Origin: JABJOR01 sp965602485
GTDB taxonomy: Bacteria > Pseudomonadota > Alphaproteobacteria > Rhodospirillales > Casp-alpha2
Assembly (NCBI GenBank): GCA_965602485.1
Contig: CBFCYM010000002.1
Coordinates: 372,001 to 436,000 of the forward strand
Reading direction: 5' to 3'
Length of the DNA stretch: 64,000 nt
The notes under the pieces: generated by a model
The model's input: the letters and a program-made list of their open reading frames with translations, nothing else
Databases searched by the model: none
Told to the model about the DNA's origin: nothing
Shown: positions 53,430 through 62,472 of the stretch, piece after piece
Layout: each line of letters starts with the position of its first letter
Numbering within the stretch: position 1 is the first letter of the stretch
Translations under genes and position numbers: made by a program

Positions 53430-54695
53430 ATGGGCGCTCGGATATCCGATCTGGACTATATTGTAGAGCACGGTCTGTGCGCCGGGTGTGGTCTGTGTGA
53501 AAGCATGGCCGGGTCAACGCGCGTGGATATGGCTTTGACAGATGAAGGACGGTTACGCCCAAGAACAAAACAGCCGCTCGATACCGCCACGATGAACGAC
53601 ATCCTGCAGGTTTGCCCCGGTGTCAGCCTGAACGGGCCGGAACACGATCAGGCTGGTACAGGCGGTCATATGAACCCGATCTGGGGCCCCATTGCATCCC
53701 TGCACCGTGGTTGGGCGGGCGATGAGGCGACACGTTTTCACGCTGCCGCTGGTGGTTCGCTTACAGCCCTTGGCACGTACCTGCTGGACAGTGGCCGGGT
53801 TGAGGCCATCGTGCATGTCAGGGCATCAACCGATAATCCGATGATGAGCGATGCTGTTGTCAGCACCACCGCGCGCGAGGTTTATGATGGTGCGCAGTCG
53901 CGCTATGGCCCTGCTGCGCCGTTGATCCACGTACACCGGTTGCTTGATGAAGGGCGCACCTTTAGCGTTATCGCCAAGCCTTGTGATGTGGCGGCAATCC
54001 GTAATCTGGCGCGCATTGATGCGCGCGTGGAAAAGCAAATCCCTTATTGCCTGACCATTTTCTGCGGCGGTCTGCCGGGCTTGCAATTGCCCACGCAGAT
54101 GGCAGCGCATTTCGGTGTCGATACGGATGAATTGACGTTGTTTCGTTGGCGCGGTGAAGGCTGGCCGGGCACCACCCACATGGAAACCCGTGACGGGCAG
54201 GCGTTTGATCTGACCTACGATCAGGCCTATTTCGAGGACGACGTGTCGTGGAAGTACGACATGCAGTTCCGTTGCAAAATTTGCCCTGATGCCATTGGCG
54301 AGTTGGCCGATATCGCGTGCCCCGATGGCTGGGTCATGGAAAATGGCAAGGCTCTTCACCGTGAAGCGCCGGGTGCTAACGTGCTGATCGCACGCACGGC
54401 CAAGGGTGCGTCGCTATTGCGTGATGCGCAGGCTGCCGGGGTCATGGTGCTGGAACCTTTCAGCGAGGCTGAACTCGACGAAATGCACGTTGACCATAAG
54501 CCACGTAAAACGGGCTGGCCGTCACGCATCTTGGGTTTGTACCTGAGCGGCAAGCCTGTCCCGTGTATAACGCGTTACCGTGCGCTGTCTGCTGTCATGG
54601 CAGCCGGGTTGGTGCGTAGCTGGGCTATGGTGCGCGGAACCATGGCTCGTGCGCGGCGTGGCACGAACAGGGAAACACCGATCCGTATGGGGTGA
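53430..54695 (+). CDS. FrhB/FdhB-family iron-sulfur flavoprotein (F420 hydrogenase beta-subunit-like)
   Basis: 421 residues. Cys17, Cys20 and Cys23 (LCAGCGLCES) and Cys282 and Cys285 (RCKICPDAIGELADIACPDGW) are cluster ligands of the FrhB family. VIAKPCDVAAIRNL (about 183-196) is the conserved FrhB N-terminal segment. Family members transfer electrons between FAD, iron-sulfur clusters and partners such as F420, ferredoxin or chlorophyll intermediates. Nothing else here suggests F420 use, so the partner is unknown. It follows the TrpD2-like gene by 29 bases. Confidence 0.82.
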   Translation: MGARISDLDYIVEHGLCAGCGLCESMAGSTRVDMALTDEGRLRPRTKQPLDTATMNDILQVCPGVSLNGPEHDQAGTGGHMNPIWGPIASLHRGWAGDEATRFHAAAGGSLTALGTYLLDSGRVEAIVHVRASTDNPMMSDAVVSTTAREVYDGAQSRYGPAAPLIHVHRLLDEGRTFSVIAKPCDVAAIRNLARIDARVEKQIPYCLTIFCGGLPGLQLPTQMAAHFGVDTDELTLFRWRGEGWPGTTHMETRDGQAFDLTYDQAYFEDDVSWKYDMQFRCKICPDAIGELADIACPDGWVMENGKALHREAPGANVLIARTAKGASLLRDAQAAGVMVLEPFSEAELDEMHVDHKPRKTGWPSRILGLYLSGKPVPCITRYRALSAVMAAGLVRSWAMVRGTMARARRGTNRETPIRMG

Positions 54696-54779
54696 AGCCG
54701 CACATTGATGGATGTCATTGCGGCCTTTCTATAGAACTGCTTTGATCTACAATCGACGTACGGGGAAAGGCGGGGACGT

Positions 54780-55784
54780 ATGACGCATAAACCACTTTAT
54801 ACCATTGACGGTTTGCAATACTGCCGGTGGGATCGGGCTATCTTTGAACAGATGCGCGCCGCCGATGTCAGCGCAGTGCATGTCACCATCGCCTATCACG
54901 AGCTGTTTCGCGAGGTTGTCACCAACATCAGTGCGTGGAAGGCGTTGTTTCGCGAGCATGGCGATTTGATCGTGCCCGCACGTACGGCTGCCGATGTGCG
55001 TGAAGCCGCTGCGGTGGAAAAGACCGCCATTATTTTCGGTTTCCAGAACTGTTCTCCCATTGAAGACGATATCGATCTGATTGAAATTCTGCATGATCTC
55101 GACGTCCGCTTCATGCAGTTGAGCTACAACAACCAGAGCCTGCTCGCTACCGGCTGTTATGAGGACGAAGACCCCGGCATAACGCGGTTTGGAAAGCAGG
55201 CCATTGCCGAGATGAACCGTGTCGGGATGGTTATCGATATGTCGCACAGTGCCGAGCGTTCGACGCTGGAAGCTATCGAGCTGTCGCAACGCCCCATCGC
55301 CATAAGCCATGCCAACCCGTCATTCTGGATGCCTGCATTGCGCAACAAATCCGATGCGGTGCTGCGCGCACTGGGGCAGAGCGGTGGTATGCTGGGCTTC
55401 AGCCTCTATCCGTTCCACCTGAAAGACACCTCGGCGTGCACGCTGGATGGCTTCTGTGCCATGGTTATGCAAACCGCTGAGCTTATGGGAATTGAGCATA
55501 TCGGTCTGGGCTCTGATTTGTGCCAGGGGCATGATGATGGCGTGGTGCAATGGATGCGCAACGGGCGTTGGAGCCGTGAAACGGACTTTGGCGAAGGCAG
55601 CAAGTCTGCACCCGGCTGGCCCGACCCGGTGCCTTGGTTCACCGGCAACGAAGATTTCCCCAACATCACGCAGGGCCTGCTTGATGTCGGTTTTGATACC
55701 GATGACGTGGACAGGATCATGGGGCGCAACTGGCTCGATTTCTTTGAACGTTCGTTCGGCCCACGCGAGACTGAGACATCATGA
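54780..55784 (+). CDS. M19 (membrane dipeptidase)-like protein lacking canonical metal ligands
   Basis: 334 residues. The fold signatures of peptidase M19 are present: MVIDMSHSAE (His156), AISHANP (His177) and GLGSDLCQGHDDG. The usual N-terminal metal motif DGHND reads DGLQY (10-14), and the bridging glutamate of the ENG/EGG motif is Gln89 (FGFQNCS). I recall the same departures in the M19-like gene of the P. aeruginosa betaine/dimethylglycine catabolic locus (PA5396). A betaine-linked non-peptidase role is therefore possible. It overlaps the next gene by four bases. Confidence 0.8.
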   Translation: MTHKPLYTIDGLQYCRWDRAIFEQMRAADVSAVHVTIAYHELFREVVTNISAWKALFREHGDLIVPARTAADVREAAAVEKTAIIFGFQNCSPIEDDIDLIEILHDLDVRFMQLSYNNQSLLATGCYEDEDPGITRFGKQAIAEMNRVGMVIDMSHSAERSTLEAIELSQRPIAISHANPSFWMPALRNKSDAVLRALGQSGGMLGFSLYPFHLKDTSACTLDGFCAMVMQTAELMGIEHIGLGSDLCQGHDDGVVQWMRNGRWSRETDFGEGSKSAPGWPDPVPWFTGNEDFPNITQGLLDVGFDTDDVDRIMGRNWLDFFERSFGPRETETS

Positions 55785-57481
55785 GTTCACTTGATGCTCC
55801 CATTGCGTTGCGCCCGGCGCAACAGGTCATGCGGCTATCGCGTCTCGGCGCGTTCCATCAGACCCGGGTCAGCTTTGTGCGCTCCCTGATCCGGCGCATG
55901 GAACGTGAGAACTGGACTATCGAACGCCCGGTGTTCGATTTTGACGAAAACGGTTATGGCACACTGGTCTACCGCGTGGTGACGCCGGACGGACCGGTTA
56001 GCTTTGTGGGCTTCTGCAATGCGCTTGATGCTGATGATCGAACCGACCGGGTAATCGCCGAGCGCTGGGACACGGCATTTGCATTGCATTCGGGCGAACT
56101 GGATGCAGACGATCTCGAGCGTTTGCGCATCAATACACCGCTACAGGAAGCCGGACGGTTTGGCCCCGGCGAGATTGTGCTCAGCCGCGCCAACAAGAGC
56201 ATGCGGTTGTTTGAACATATCGTTGAAAATCTCGCCAGTGGTACGCAACCTGATATGGCGCGCTGCCTCGAGATCGGCTACCTGATGCGCACCACAGCAG
56301 TTTACGGTAATGGCAAGCTGGGCATGGCCGATCTGGCGCACGTGTTTTCCAGCGGCGTTTTCCGTCTGCCCTATCAGGCCGAGATGCTGATGGTCTATTT
56401 GGTGCGCGAGTTTTCGTTCGACCTGATCGAGCATGTCGCACAGGCGCGTAATCCGCAAAAGGCCGTGGCTCTGTCACGCGATATCAAGCGCGTGCTTGGC
56501 GTCGGCAATGCCACCGGTTTGGGCATGGCACCGTTTCTGATCAGCCACCCGACGCTGATGAGCAACTGGATACTGGCGCGCGAAACGGCATTGGCACGGG
56601 TCCGCTCTGTCGATGATGCCGATGATGACACGCGTACAAATTTCATGGTCCTGCTCGAACGGGTCATAAATTTCACCGATCAGTGGCGGACCGATGACGC
56701 GGCGCAGATGGGCGATATTGAAGTTCTGCGCGGTGAGCTGCGTGATGTTCGCGAGGCGACGATGCAGAGCGCTGGTTTTCTGCCGACGCACCGGCCATGG
56801 GATGGTCTGGTTCGTTGGGCCGAGGCCGAGGGCAGTCTCGAACTACAGGAAATCCTCAACAGCGTGGTGATCGAGCTTTACCCCGATCTGGTGGACTCAC
56901 TCGAGGACATCATGGGGTCGGATGAACGCACCATGAGCGAACCGGCCATGAGCCTGAGCGAACTGAAAGTCCTGATTGAGGATCATTACAACTGGGCGCT
57001 GAGCATTGATTATACCGACAGCGCGGCGCAGCACTATTTCTGGTACCGCTCGGCAGAGAAAGAAGAGCCCCGGTTCGGTGAGCGCTTCAATGAACCGGGT
57101 GCCAGGCTAGAGACCCCCATTGGCGTGGCGCGTGATGTCAGCGCCCTGCATGAGGCGGTTTGCGCGGCTTGCAGCGAAAATGACGTGAGCGTCGCCGAAT
57201 TCCTGATCGCACAACCGAAATGGCGACGGATCACCACCCGGGTGCAGAGCCTGTCGGGCTATCCTTACGCCGAAATTCACGACAACCTGATCGGCGCGGA
57301 CTGTCGTCCCATCGATATGCTGCGCTGTAAACTAAGCATCTTTGGCGCAGGCAAGTTCGACCCCAAGTCCGACCGCTGGACGCGTGTGAACTTTTTTCAG
57401 GGCGCGCCGCTGCGTGATGAACTCGACGACCCCGATGCGCTCGACTGGGCGTTCCCGGTATTTGATGTGGGGGGCGCGTGA
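55781..57481 (+). CDS. unknown 566-residue protein
   Basis: Not recognised. No signal peptide, membrane segments, cysteine clusters or nucleotide-binding loop seen; rich in helices with many Arg/Asp/Glu. Distinct stretches are SRLGAFHQTRVSFVRSLIRR near the start, LSRANKSMRLFEHIVENLA, and LQSLSGYPYAEIHDN-like VQSLSGYPYAEIHDNLIGAD near the end. It overlaps both the M19-like gene before and the DUF3726-like region after, so the three are translationally coupled and probably act together. Confidence 0.75.
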   Translation: MSSLDAPIALRPAQQVMRLSRLGAFHQTRVSFVRSLIRRMERENWTIERPVFDFDENGYGTLVYRVVTPDGPVSFVGFCNALDADDRTDRVIAERWDTAFALHSGELDADDLERLRINTPLQEAGRFGPGEIVLSRANKSMRLFEHIVENLASGTQPDMARCLEIGYLMRTTAVYGNGKLGMADLAHVFSSGVFRLPYQAEMLMVYLVREFSFDLIEHVAQARNPQKAVALSRDIKRVLGVGNATGLGMAPFLISHPTLMSNWILARETALARVRSVDDADDDTRTNFMVLLERVINFTDQWRTDDAAQMGDIEVLRGELRDVREATMQSAGFLPTHRPWDGLVRWAEAEGSLELQEILNSVVIELYPDLVDSLEDIMGSDERTMSEPAMSLSELKVLIEDHYNWALSIDYTDSAAQHYFWYRSAEKEEPRFGERFNEPGARLETPIGVARDVSALHEAVCAACSENDVSVAEFLIAQPKWRRITTRVQSLSGYPYAEIHDNLIGADCRPIDMLRCKLSIFGAGKFDPKSDRWTRVNFFQGAPLRDELDDPDALDWAFPVFDVGGA

Positions 57482-57483
57482 TC

Positions 57484-58233
57484 ATGCATGCTTCATTGTT
57501 CGAAATCTGGAAACTGACCCAGCGCGTGCGCGAAGGTGCCGGTGCGCCTGATGGTCATGACCGCGAGGCGGCTTTTGCCACCACATGGCTGTGTGAACGC
57601 GGCTTCCCGGCATTTGACATGCTTGGGAAACTGAAACCGGAAACGGCGTCGTGGTGGATTAAGCCGGATGATGCGGCAACGCCCTTCGTGTTGAACGCAC
57701 ATAAAAATCCGTTGGTGTCTCTCGGCGTTGACGTGATTGATCTGGCCGAAGCCTTGGCTGAACGTGCGAATGCGCAGGGTAGGGACGAAGGCAGCGTTCT
57801 GGTGCTCAATGCGCGTGCTGTGTTGTTTGCATTGCCCTTTGCGGCGCGCCGGGCTGCCAACGCGGGCGTCTTTCGCCTGCGTTGGGTTTGCGATGGTACG
57901 GCCTATCAGGCCACTGTGGCCGGGGCAGAGAAAGTCTGGATTGATGGGCCAGATGATAGCGCGGCCGGTTTGTTGGATGTAGGTCAGGTTTGTGATCTCG
58001 AGGTCACCTATGATGTGGACGGTGCCGCGCTGCGGGCTGGTGACGGCGTACCGCCAGGCAATCTAATGGACCCACAGCGGCTGGCGGAACGCCGTATGCA
58101 GACACTTGCGTGCGGGGTTGAGGTTGATGATGCTCTATGGGCGCACATGAATGCCGCTGCGCGCAAGGTTCTGGTCCCCGAGAGTGAGCAATCACGCGCG
58201 CTTGGCGCTGGCGGCGGGGATGCCAATGATTGA
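57484..58233 (+). CDS. DUF3726-like protein
   Basis: 249 residues from ATG 57484, with GGGGGG correctly spaced upstream. The N-terminus (SLFEIWKLTQRVREGAGAPDG, then AFATTWLCERGFPAFDMLGKL) resembles what I remember of the DUF3726 family. No catalytic motif seen. Third gene of the coupled set that starts with the M19-like protein. The family has no known function. Confidence 0.6.
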   Translation: MHASLFEIWKLTQRVREGAGAPDGHDREAAFATTWLCERGFPAFDMLGKLKPETASWWIKPDDAATPFVLNAHKNPLVSLGVDVIDLAEALAERANAQGRDEGSVLVLNARAVLFALPFAARRAANAGVFRLRWVCDGTAYQATVAGAEKVWIDGPDDSAAGLLDVGQVCDLEVTYDVDGAALRAGDGVPPGNLMDPQRLAERRMQTLACGVEVDDALWAHMNAAARKVLVPESEQSRALGAGGGDAND

Positions 58234-58298
58234 TATGCCTGAATACAATAAGACGCATTTTCTGGACCTATGAAAACGTATTCAGTAGGCTGCTGGCT

Positions 58299-59399
58299 AT
58301 GACTGATATTATTCTTGAAGTACTCCGCGCGTTGATTTTAGGTGGCATCGTCGTTTACCTGTGGAATGCGGGGCATACGCGTTTTCAGAACCTCCGCCAC
58401 GGGTGGGGCCTTATCCTCGGCGGTTTCGGCCTGCTGTTATTTGGCAGCATTCTCGATGTAACCGATAACTTTGATGCGCTTAACCGGTTTGTTATTATCG
58501 GCGATACCGAAGTTGAAGCCGTGCTTGAGAAATTCGTCGGCTTCCTGGGTGGCTTCCTGTTGCTCGCCATTGGTTTGGCACGCTGGATTCCCAATGTTCA
58601 GGCGCTTTCTGATTTAATTGCTCGGCGGACCGAAGACCTGACCAGGGTCAACGAAGATCTGACGATTGAGATTGAGGAGCGCACAAAAGCTGTAAAAATC
58701 AAAAATGATTTTCTCTCGACTGTCAGTCATGAGTTGCGAACGCCGCTGACATCCATCTATGCATCATTACGTTTGCTAAAGGATGGCGGCATTGAGCGAG
58801 ACTCTGATGGCGCAACGCAGATGATCGAGATCGCTGAAAGAAACAGCGAACGCCTGCTGACACTGGTCAACGACCTGCTTGATGTACAAAAGCTGCAGTC
58901 GGGACAGTTCGAGTATGTTTTCACACCATTTAACCTCTCCGAGATGCTCGAACACGCCGTTCAAAGCAATCAGCCCTATGCCGAGAAATATGGGGTGAGG
59001 TTTAATCTCACTCAATCGGTACCCGATATTATGCTTAATGGTGATCAGCATCGGTTGATACAGGTGATGTCGAACCTTTTATCCAATGCCGCTAAATTTT
59101 CGCCCAGAGATAGCGTTGTGGATGTGTCATTGGCTGTCGAGAATAGCGTGTTCCGTGTATCGGTCAGCGATCAGGGACCTGGCATCGCCAAAGAATTTTA
59201 CAATAAGATATTTCAGCGGTTCTCGATGTCTGACAACAGTGATGAGCGCAATACAACCGGCACGGGGTTGGGGCTGTTCATTTCAAAATCGATTGTAGAG
59301 TACCATGGCGGTGACATCGGATTTGTAAATCGTCCCGGCCACGGCGCAACATTCTATTTCGATTTACCAGCAAAACTGACGCATCAAGCAGTCTGTTAG
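58299..59399 (+). CDS. membrane sensor histidine kinase
   Basis: 366 residues from ATG 58299 (an in-frame start at 58230 would overlap the previous gene). Three hydrophobic segments in the first 100 residues (ALILGGIVVYLW, LILGGFGLLLFG, GFLGGFLLLAIGLA) are followed by a short coiled linker. His144 in STVSHELRTPLTS is the phosphorylated residue; NLLSNAAKFS, DQGPGIA and GTGLGLFISKSIV are the N, G1 and G2 boxes. No response regulator is adjacent; the HPt protein at 51322 suggests scattered partners. Confidence 0.88.
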   Translation: MTDIILEVLRALILGGIVVYLWNAGHTRFQNLRHGWGLILGGFGLLLFGSILDVTDNFDALNRFVIIGDTEVEAVLEKFVGFLGGFLLLAIGLARWIPNVQALSDLIARRTEDLTRVNEDLTIEIEERTKAVKIKNDFLSTVSHELRTPLTSIYASLRLLKDGGIERDSDGATQMIEIAERNSERLLTLVNDLLDVQKLQSGQFEYVFTPFNLSEMLEHAVQSNQPYAEKYGVRFNLTQSVPDIMLNGDQHRLIQVMSNLLSNAAKFSPRDSVVDVSLAVENSVFRVSVSDQGPGIAKEFYNKIFQRFSMSDNSDERNTTGTGLGLFISKSIVEYHGGDIGFVNRPGHGATFYFDLPAKLTHQAVC

Positions 59400-59402
59400 G
59401 CC

Positions 59403-60347
59403 ATGACCAAATATCAACTTGATGACGATGTGCGTATTTTCGTTGAGCGCGCTCTCGCAGTGTTCGATGACGAATCCGCCAATATGGCCCCTGCGCAACA
59501 GCGCGCGCGTTACCGTGATCTGTGCCGTGAGTTCGATGCGCCGCGACCTGTCGGACTGATAGTACAGGACGATTTTGTCTCTGGTGATAGCGGTTCAATC
59601 CGCATTCGCATCTTCCGGCCCGATATTGCGGGCTTACTGGGATGTCTGGTGTATTTCCACGGCGGTGGCTGGGTTGTCGGCGATCTCGATAGCCACGAAG
59701 CGGTTTGTGCCGAAATCGCCCATCGCGCCGGTGTCGTCGTGGTGGCAGTGGATTACCGCCTGGCACCTGAGCATCCCTATCCGGCGGCGCATGAAGATTG
59801 CTGGCGGGTGCTGGCCAGCGTTGAGGCCGCACCAGAGGCCTATGGCACAGAGCGCCATCGCATCGCCGTGGGTGGCGACAGCGCGGGCGCAAACATTGCT
59901 GCGGGTCTGGCCCTGCGTGCATGCGAGCGCGGTGATCTATTCATTGCCGGACAGGTGCTGATCTATGGGGCTTTCGGCGGTGGCGAAGAATTACTATCCA
60001 AGCACGAATGCCATGATGCACCGTTACTGAGCCTTGCCGATATGCATGCCTATCAGCAACTGTATTTCGGTACGTCAGGCGTGCTTGATGACCAAATGGC
60101 TGCGCCCTTGAGAGCCGTCAACTTTGATGGCCTGCCGCCAGCTTTTATTCAGGCTGCCGGGTATGACCCGCTGCGCGATGAGTCCGTGGAATATGCTCGT
60201 TTGTTGGGCGACGCCGGCGTGCCGGTGGAACTGCACGTTGAGATCGGGCTGGTACACGGCTTTTTGCGCGCCCGCCATGTCACTGCACGCGGGGGCGCTG
60301 CGTTTTCGCGTATCTGCCAGGCGACCCGGCGTTTATTGGCGAACTGA
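59403..60347 (+). CDS. alpha/beta hydrolase, hormone-sensitive-lipase group
   Basis: 314 residues. Oxyanion motif HGGGW near 84-88, nucleophile Ser160 in GGDSAGAN, Asp in YDPLRDES and His in LVHGFLR complete the triad. Esterase on a short-chain or carnitine/choline ester is possible given the carnitine genes that follow. The 3' end overlaps the convergent regulator gene by 15 bases. Confidence 0.85.
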   Translation: MTKYQLDDDVRIFVERALAVFDDESANMAPAQQRARYRDLCREFDAPRPVGLIVQDDFVSGDSGSIRIRIFRPDIAGLLGCLVYFHGGGWVVGDLDSHEAVCAEIAHRAGVVVVAVDYRLAPEHPYPAAHEDCWRVLASVEAAPEAYGTERHRIAVGGDSAGANIAAGLALRACERGDLFIAGQVLIYGAFGGGEELLSKHECHDAPLLSLADMHAYQQLYFGTSGVLDDQMAAPLRAVNFDGLPPAFIQAAGYDPLRDESVEYARLLGDAGVPVELHVEIGLVHGFLRARHVTARGGAAFSRICQATRRLLAN

Positions 60348-61337
60348 TACGGTATCGGTCGCGCTATCGATGCGGGTATAGCCCCGGTCTGCCGAGGGCG
60401 GATGACCGAAGAACATTGCATAGCTTTGCGAGAAATGTGCCGCCGACCCAAAGCCGCACCGCACCGCAATCTCAAGCATGGGCAGACGGGTCTGGCGCAC
60501 CATGGCACGCGCGCGTTCCAGCCTGATCTGGCGATGATAGCGTGCCGGGGTGGTCTTCAACCACTTGCCAAACAAGCGCTCGAGTGCGCGGGCTGACAAG
60601 CCGACGTGATCGGCAATGTCGCGTGCGGGCAGGGCATCTTCTAGATGATCGGCCATGAAATTTAATGCGCGCGCCAGTTTTGGGCTTTGCGGTGTCATGC
60701 GCTGTGCGGTGCTGACACGTTGCGGAACATGGGGCTCGCGTGCGCCGTGATAGATGAATTCGTCAGCTACTTTCAGGGCCAGTTCCGGGCCATGTTGGGC
60801 GCGGATCAGGTGCAGCGCCAAATCGATGCTCGTCGTCGCACCGGCCGAGGTGAAGCGGTCGCGGTCCGTTACGAAAATATCCTGTACGGTTTCGATGTCG
60901 GGAAATTCCTCGGTGAAACTTTCGAGATGTTCCCAGTGAATGGTGGCGCGGTAGCCATCGAGCAAACCTGCGCGCGCCAGTACGTAACTGCCCGTATCGA
61001 CCGCGCCGATGATAGCACCGTGCCGCGCCTGTCTGCGCAACCACAGTATGGCATTCTGGCTGGCCACCAGATGCGGGTCGTAGCTGGCGCACACGACGAT
61101 CATGGGCAGGCGCTGCAGGGAATGAATATTATCACTAACCAGATTTTCCATGCCGTTGCTGGCATGTACGGGTTCACCGTCCGTGCTCAGTATGGTCCAG
61201 TCATAAAGCTTGCGATCACTGACATCATTGGCCATGCGCAGAGGTTCCAGCGTCGAGGATAATGCCATCATGGAAAAGCGATCCAGTAGCAGGAAAGCCA
61301 GTCTCTGTACGCCGCCTTGTGGGGGATCACCAAACAT
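60333..61337 (-). CDS. cdhR: GlxA/CdhR-type AraC regulator
   Basis: 334 residues. N-terminal DJ-1/PfpI-like domain (about 8-190, FLLLDRFSMMALSSTLEPLR, GAVDTGSYVLARAGLLDGYR). C-terminal AraC double HTH (about 225-325, DIADHVGLSARALERLFGKW, LEIAVRCGFGSAAHFSQSYA). It is divergent from the dehydrocarnitine cleavage enzyme. In Pseudomonas, CdhR of this family activates carnitine genes. The symbol is by analogy. Confidence 0.8.
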   Translation of the reverse strand: MFGDPPQGGVQRLAFLLLDRFSMMALSSTLEPLRMANDVSDRKLYDWTILSTDGEPVHASNGMENLVSDNIHSLQRLPMIVVCASYDPHLVASQNAILWLRRQARHGAIIGAVDTGSYVLARAGLLDGYRATIHWEHLESFTEEFPDIETVQDIFVTDRDRFTSAGATTSIDLALHLIRAQHGPELALKVADEFIYHGAREPHVPQRVSTAQRMTPQSPKLARALNFMADHLEDALPARDIADHVGLSARALERLFGKWLKTTPARYHRQIRLERARAMVRQTRLPMLEIAVRCGFGSAAHFSQSYAMFFGHPPSADRGYTRIDSATDTVSVRQ

Positions 61338-61495
61338 TCAATGTGCTCTCAAAAATACATAAAACGCCGTAAATATATAAATAGTATACGGTAAAAATGA
61401 AATACCGGGTTTTTTTCATTTCTATACTCGCGGCACCGAGGCAGCCGGTACACCGTGCTGCACAGGACGAGTCAACTCAGGTTTCAGGAGGCATC
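61338..61495. promoter_or_regulatory. divergent promoter region of the carnitine genes
   Basis: 158 bases, AT-rich around 61360-61400 (AAATATATAAATAGTATAC), flanked by GCCGTA/TACGG. A CAGGAGG ribosome-binding site precedes the start at 61496. Expected site of CdhR action. Confidence 0.4.
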
Positions 61496-62389
61496 ATGCG
61501 CCAGAAAGTCATTATTACCTGCGCCGTCACCGGTTCAGGCAACACCCAGGACAAGCACCCTGATCTGCCGATTACCCCCGAGCAGATCGCCAATTCCGCT
61601 ATTGATGCCGCCAAGGCTGGCGCGTCCGTGGTGCATTGCCACGTGCGTGACCCCAAAACCGGCAAGCCGTCGCGTGATGTCGAGCTGTTCAGCGAAGTCG
61701 TTACGCGTATTCGCGAGTCCGAAACCGATGTGGTCATCAACCTGACCGCAGGCATGGGCGGTGACCTGACCTTTGGTCCGGGTGAAACGCCGCTTGATAT
61801 CGATATGGAAAACACCGATCTGATCGGCCCGCTGGCTCGTCTGGCCCATGTCGAAAAATTGCTGCCGGAAATCTGCACGCTCGATTGTGGCTCGCTGAAT
61901 TTTGGTGATGCAAATTACATTGTCATGAACACGCCGGAGATTTTGCGCGTCATGGCAAAGAAAATTCAGGCACTGGGCGTGAAGCCTGAAATCGAAGTGT
62001 TTGATACCGGCCATCTTTGGCACGCCAAGCAGCTCTGTGCCGATGGCATGATCGACAGCCCGCCACTGTTCCAGTTCTGTCTGGGCATTCCGTGGGGCGC
62101 GCCGGCTGATACCGCGCACATGAAGACCATGGCTGACGCCGTACCCGAAGGTGCCGTATGGGCAGGTTTCGGTATCGGTCGCATGCAAATGCCTATGGTG
62201 GCGCAGGCTGTGCTGCTTGGCGGTAACGTGCGTGTTGGTCTGGAAGACAACCTGTATCTGGAACGCGGCGTGTTCGCGACCAATGCACAGCTTGTTGAAA
62301 AGGCCCGCAACATCATTGAACTGCTGGGCACCAGCGTCATGACACCGCAGGAAACCCGTGACGAACTGGGTTTGGTCAAGCGCGGCTAA
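61496..62389 (+). CDS. BKACE-family 3-dehydrocarnitine cleavage enzyme (DUF849)
   Basis: 297 residues from ATG 61496, which has CAGGAGG upstream; a longer in-frame start is unlikely. His47 and His49 (VVHCHVRDP) bind the catalytic zinc, and the glutamate of GLEDNLY near 233 is the conserved C-terminal ligand region. BKACE enzymes cleave beta-keto acids with acetyl-CoA. Next to carnitine dehydrogenase the reaction would be 3-dehydrocarnitine + acetyl-CoA to betainyl-CoA + acetoacetate. Confidence 0.88.
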   Translation: MRQKVIITCAVTGSGNTQDKHPDLPITPEQIANSAIDAAKAGASVVHCHVRDPKTGKPSRDVELFSEVVTRIRESETDVVINLTAGMGGDLTFGPGETPLDIDMENTDLIGPLARLAHVEKLLPEICTLDCGSLNFGDANYIVMNTPEILRVMAKKIQALGVKPEIEVFDTGHLWHAKQLCADGMIDSPPLFQFCLGIPWGAPADTAHMKTMADAVPEGAVWAGFGIGRMQMPMVAQAVLLGGNVRVGLEDNLYLERGVFATNAQLVEKARNIIELLGTSVMTPQETRDELGLVKRG

Positions 62390-62404
62390 TCGAGACAACC
62401 TCGG

Positions 62405-62440
62405 ATCAGGGCCGCTGTCTGAAAGGATAGCGGCCCTGAT
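62405..62440 (+). repeat. intergenic stem-loop between cleavage enzyme and carnitine dehydrogenase
   Basis: A 12-base perfect stem (ATCAGGGCCGCT with AGCGGCCCTGAT) and 12-base loop. No T-run follows, so partial attenuation or mRNA protection is more likely than full termination. Confidence 0.75.
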
Positions 62441-62472
62441 CTATCTAATTATTTATATAAAAGGACGATCCC

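Noticed and set aside
53430..54695. Taken as evidence of an F420-dependent hydrogenase
   Set aside because: No other hydrogenase subunit or F420 synthesis gene is visible; FrhB-like proteins serve many other electron-transfer partners.
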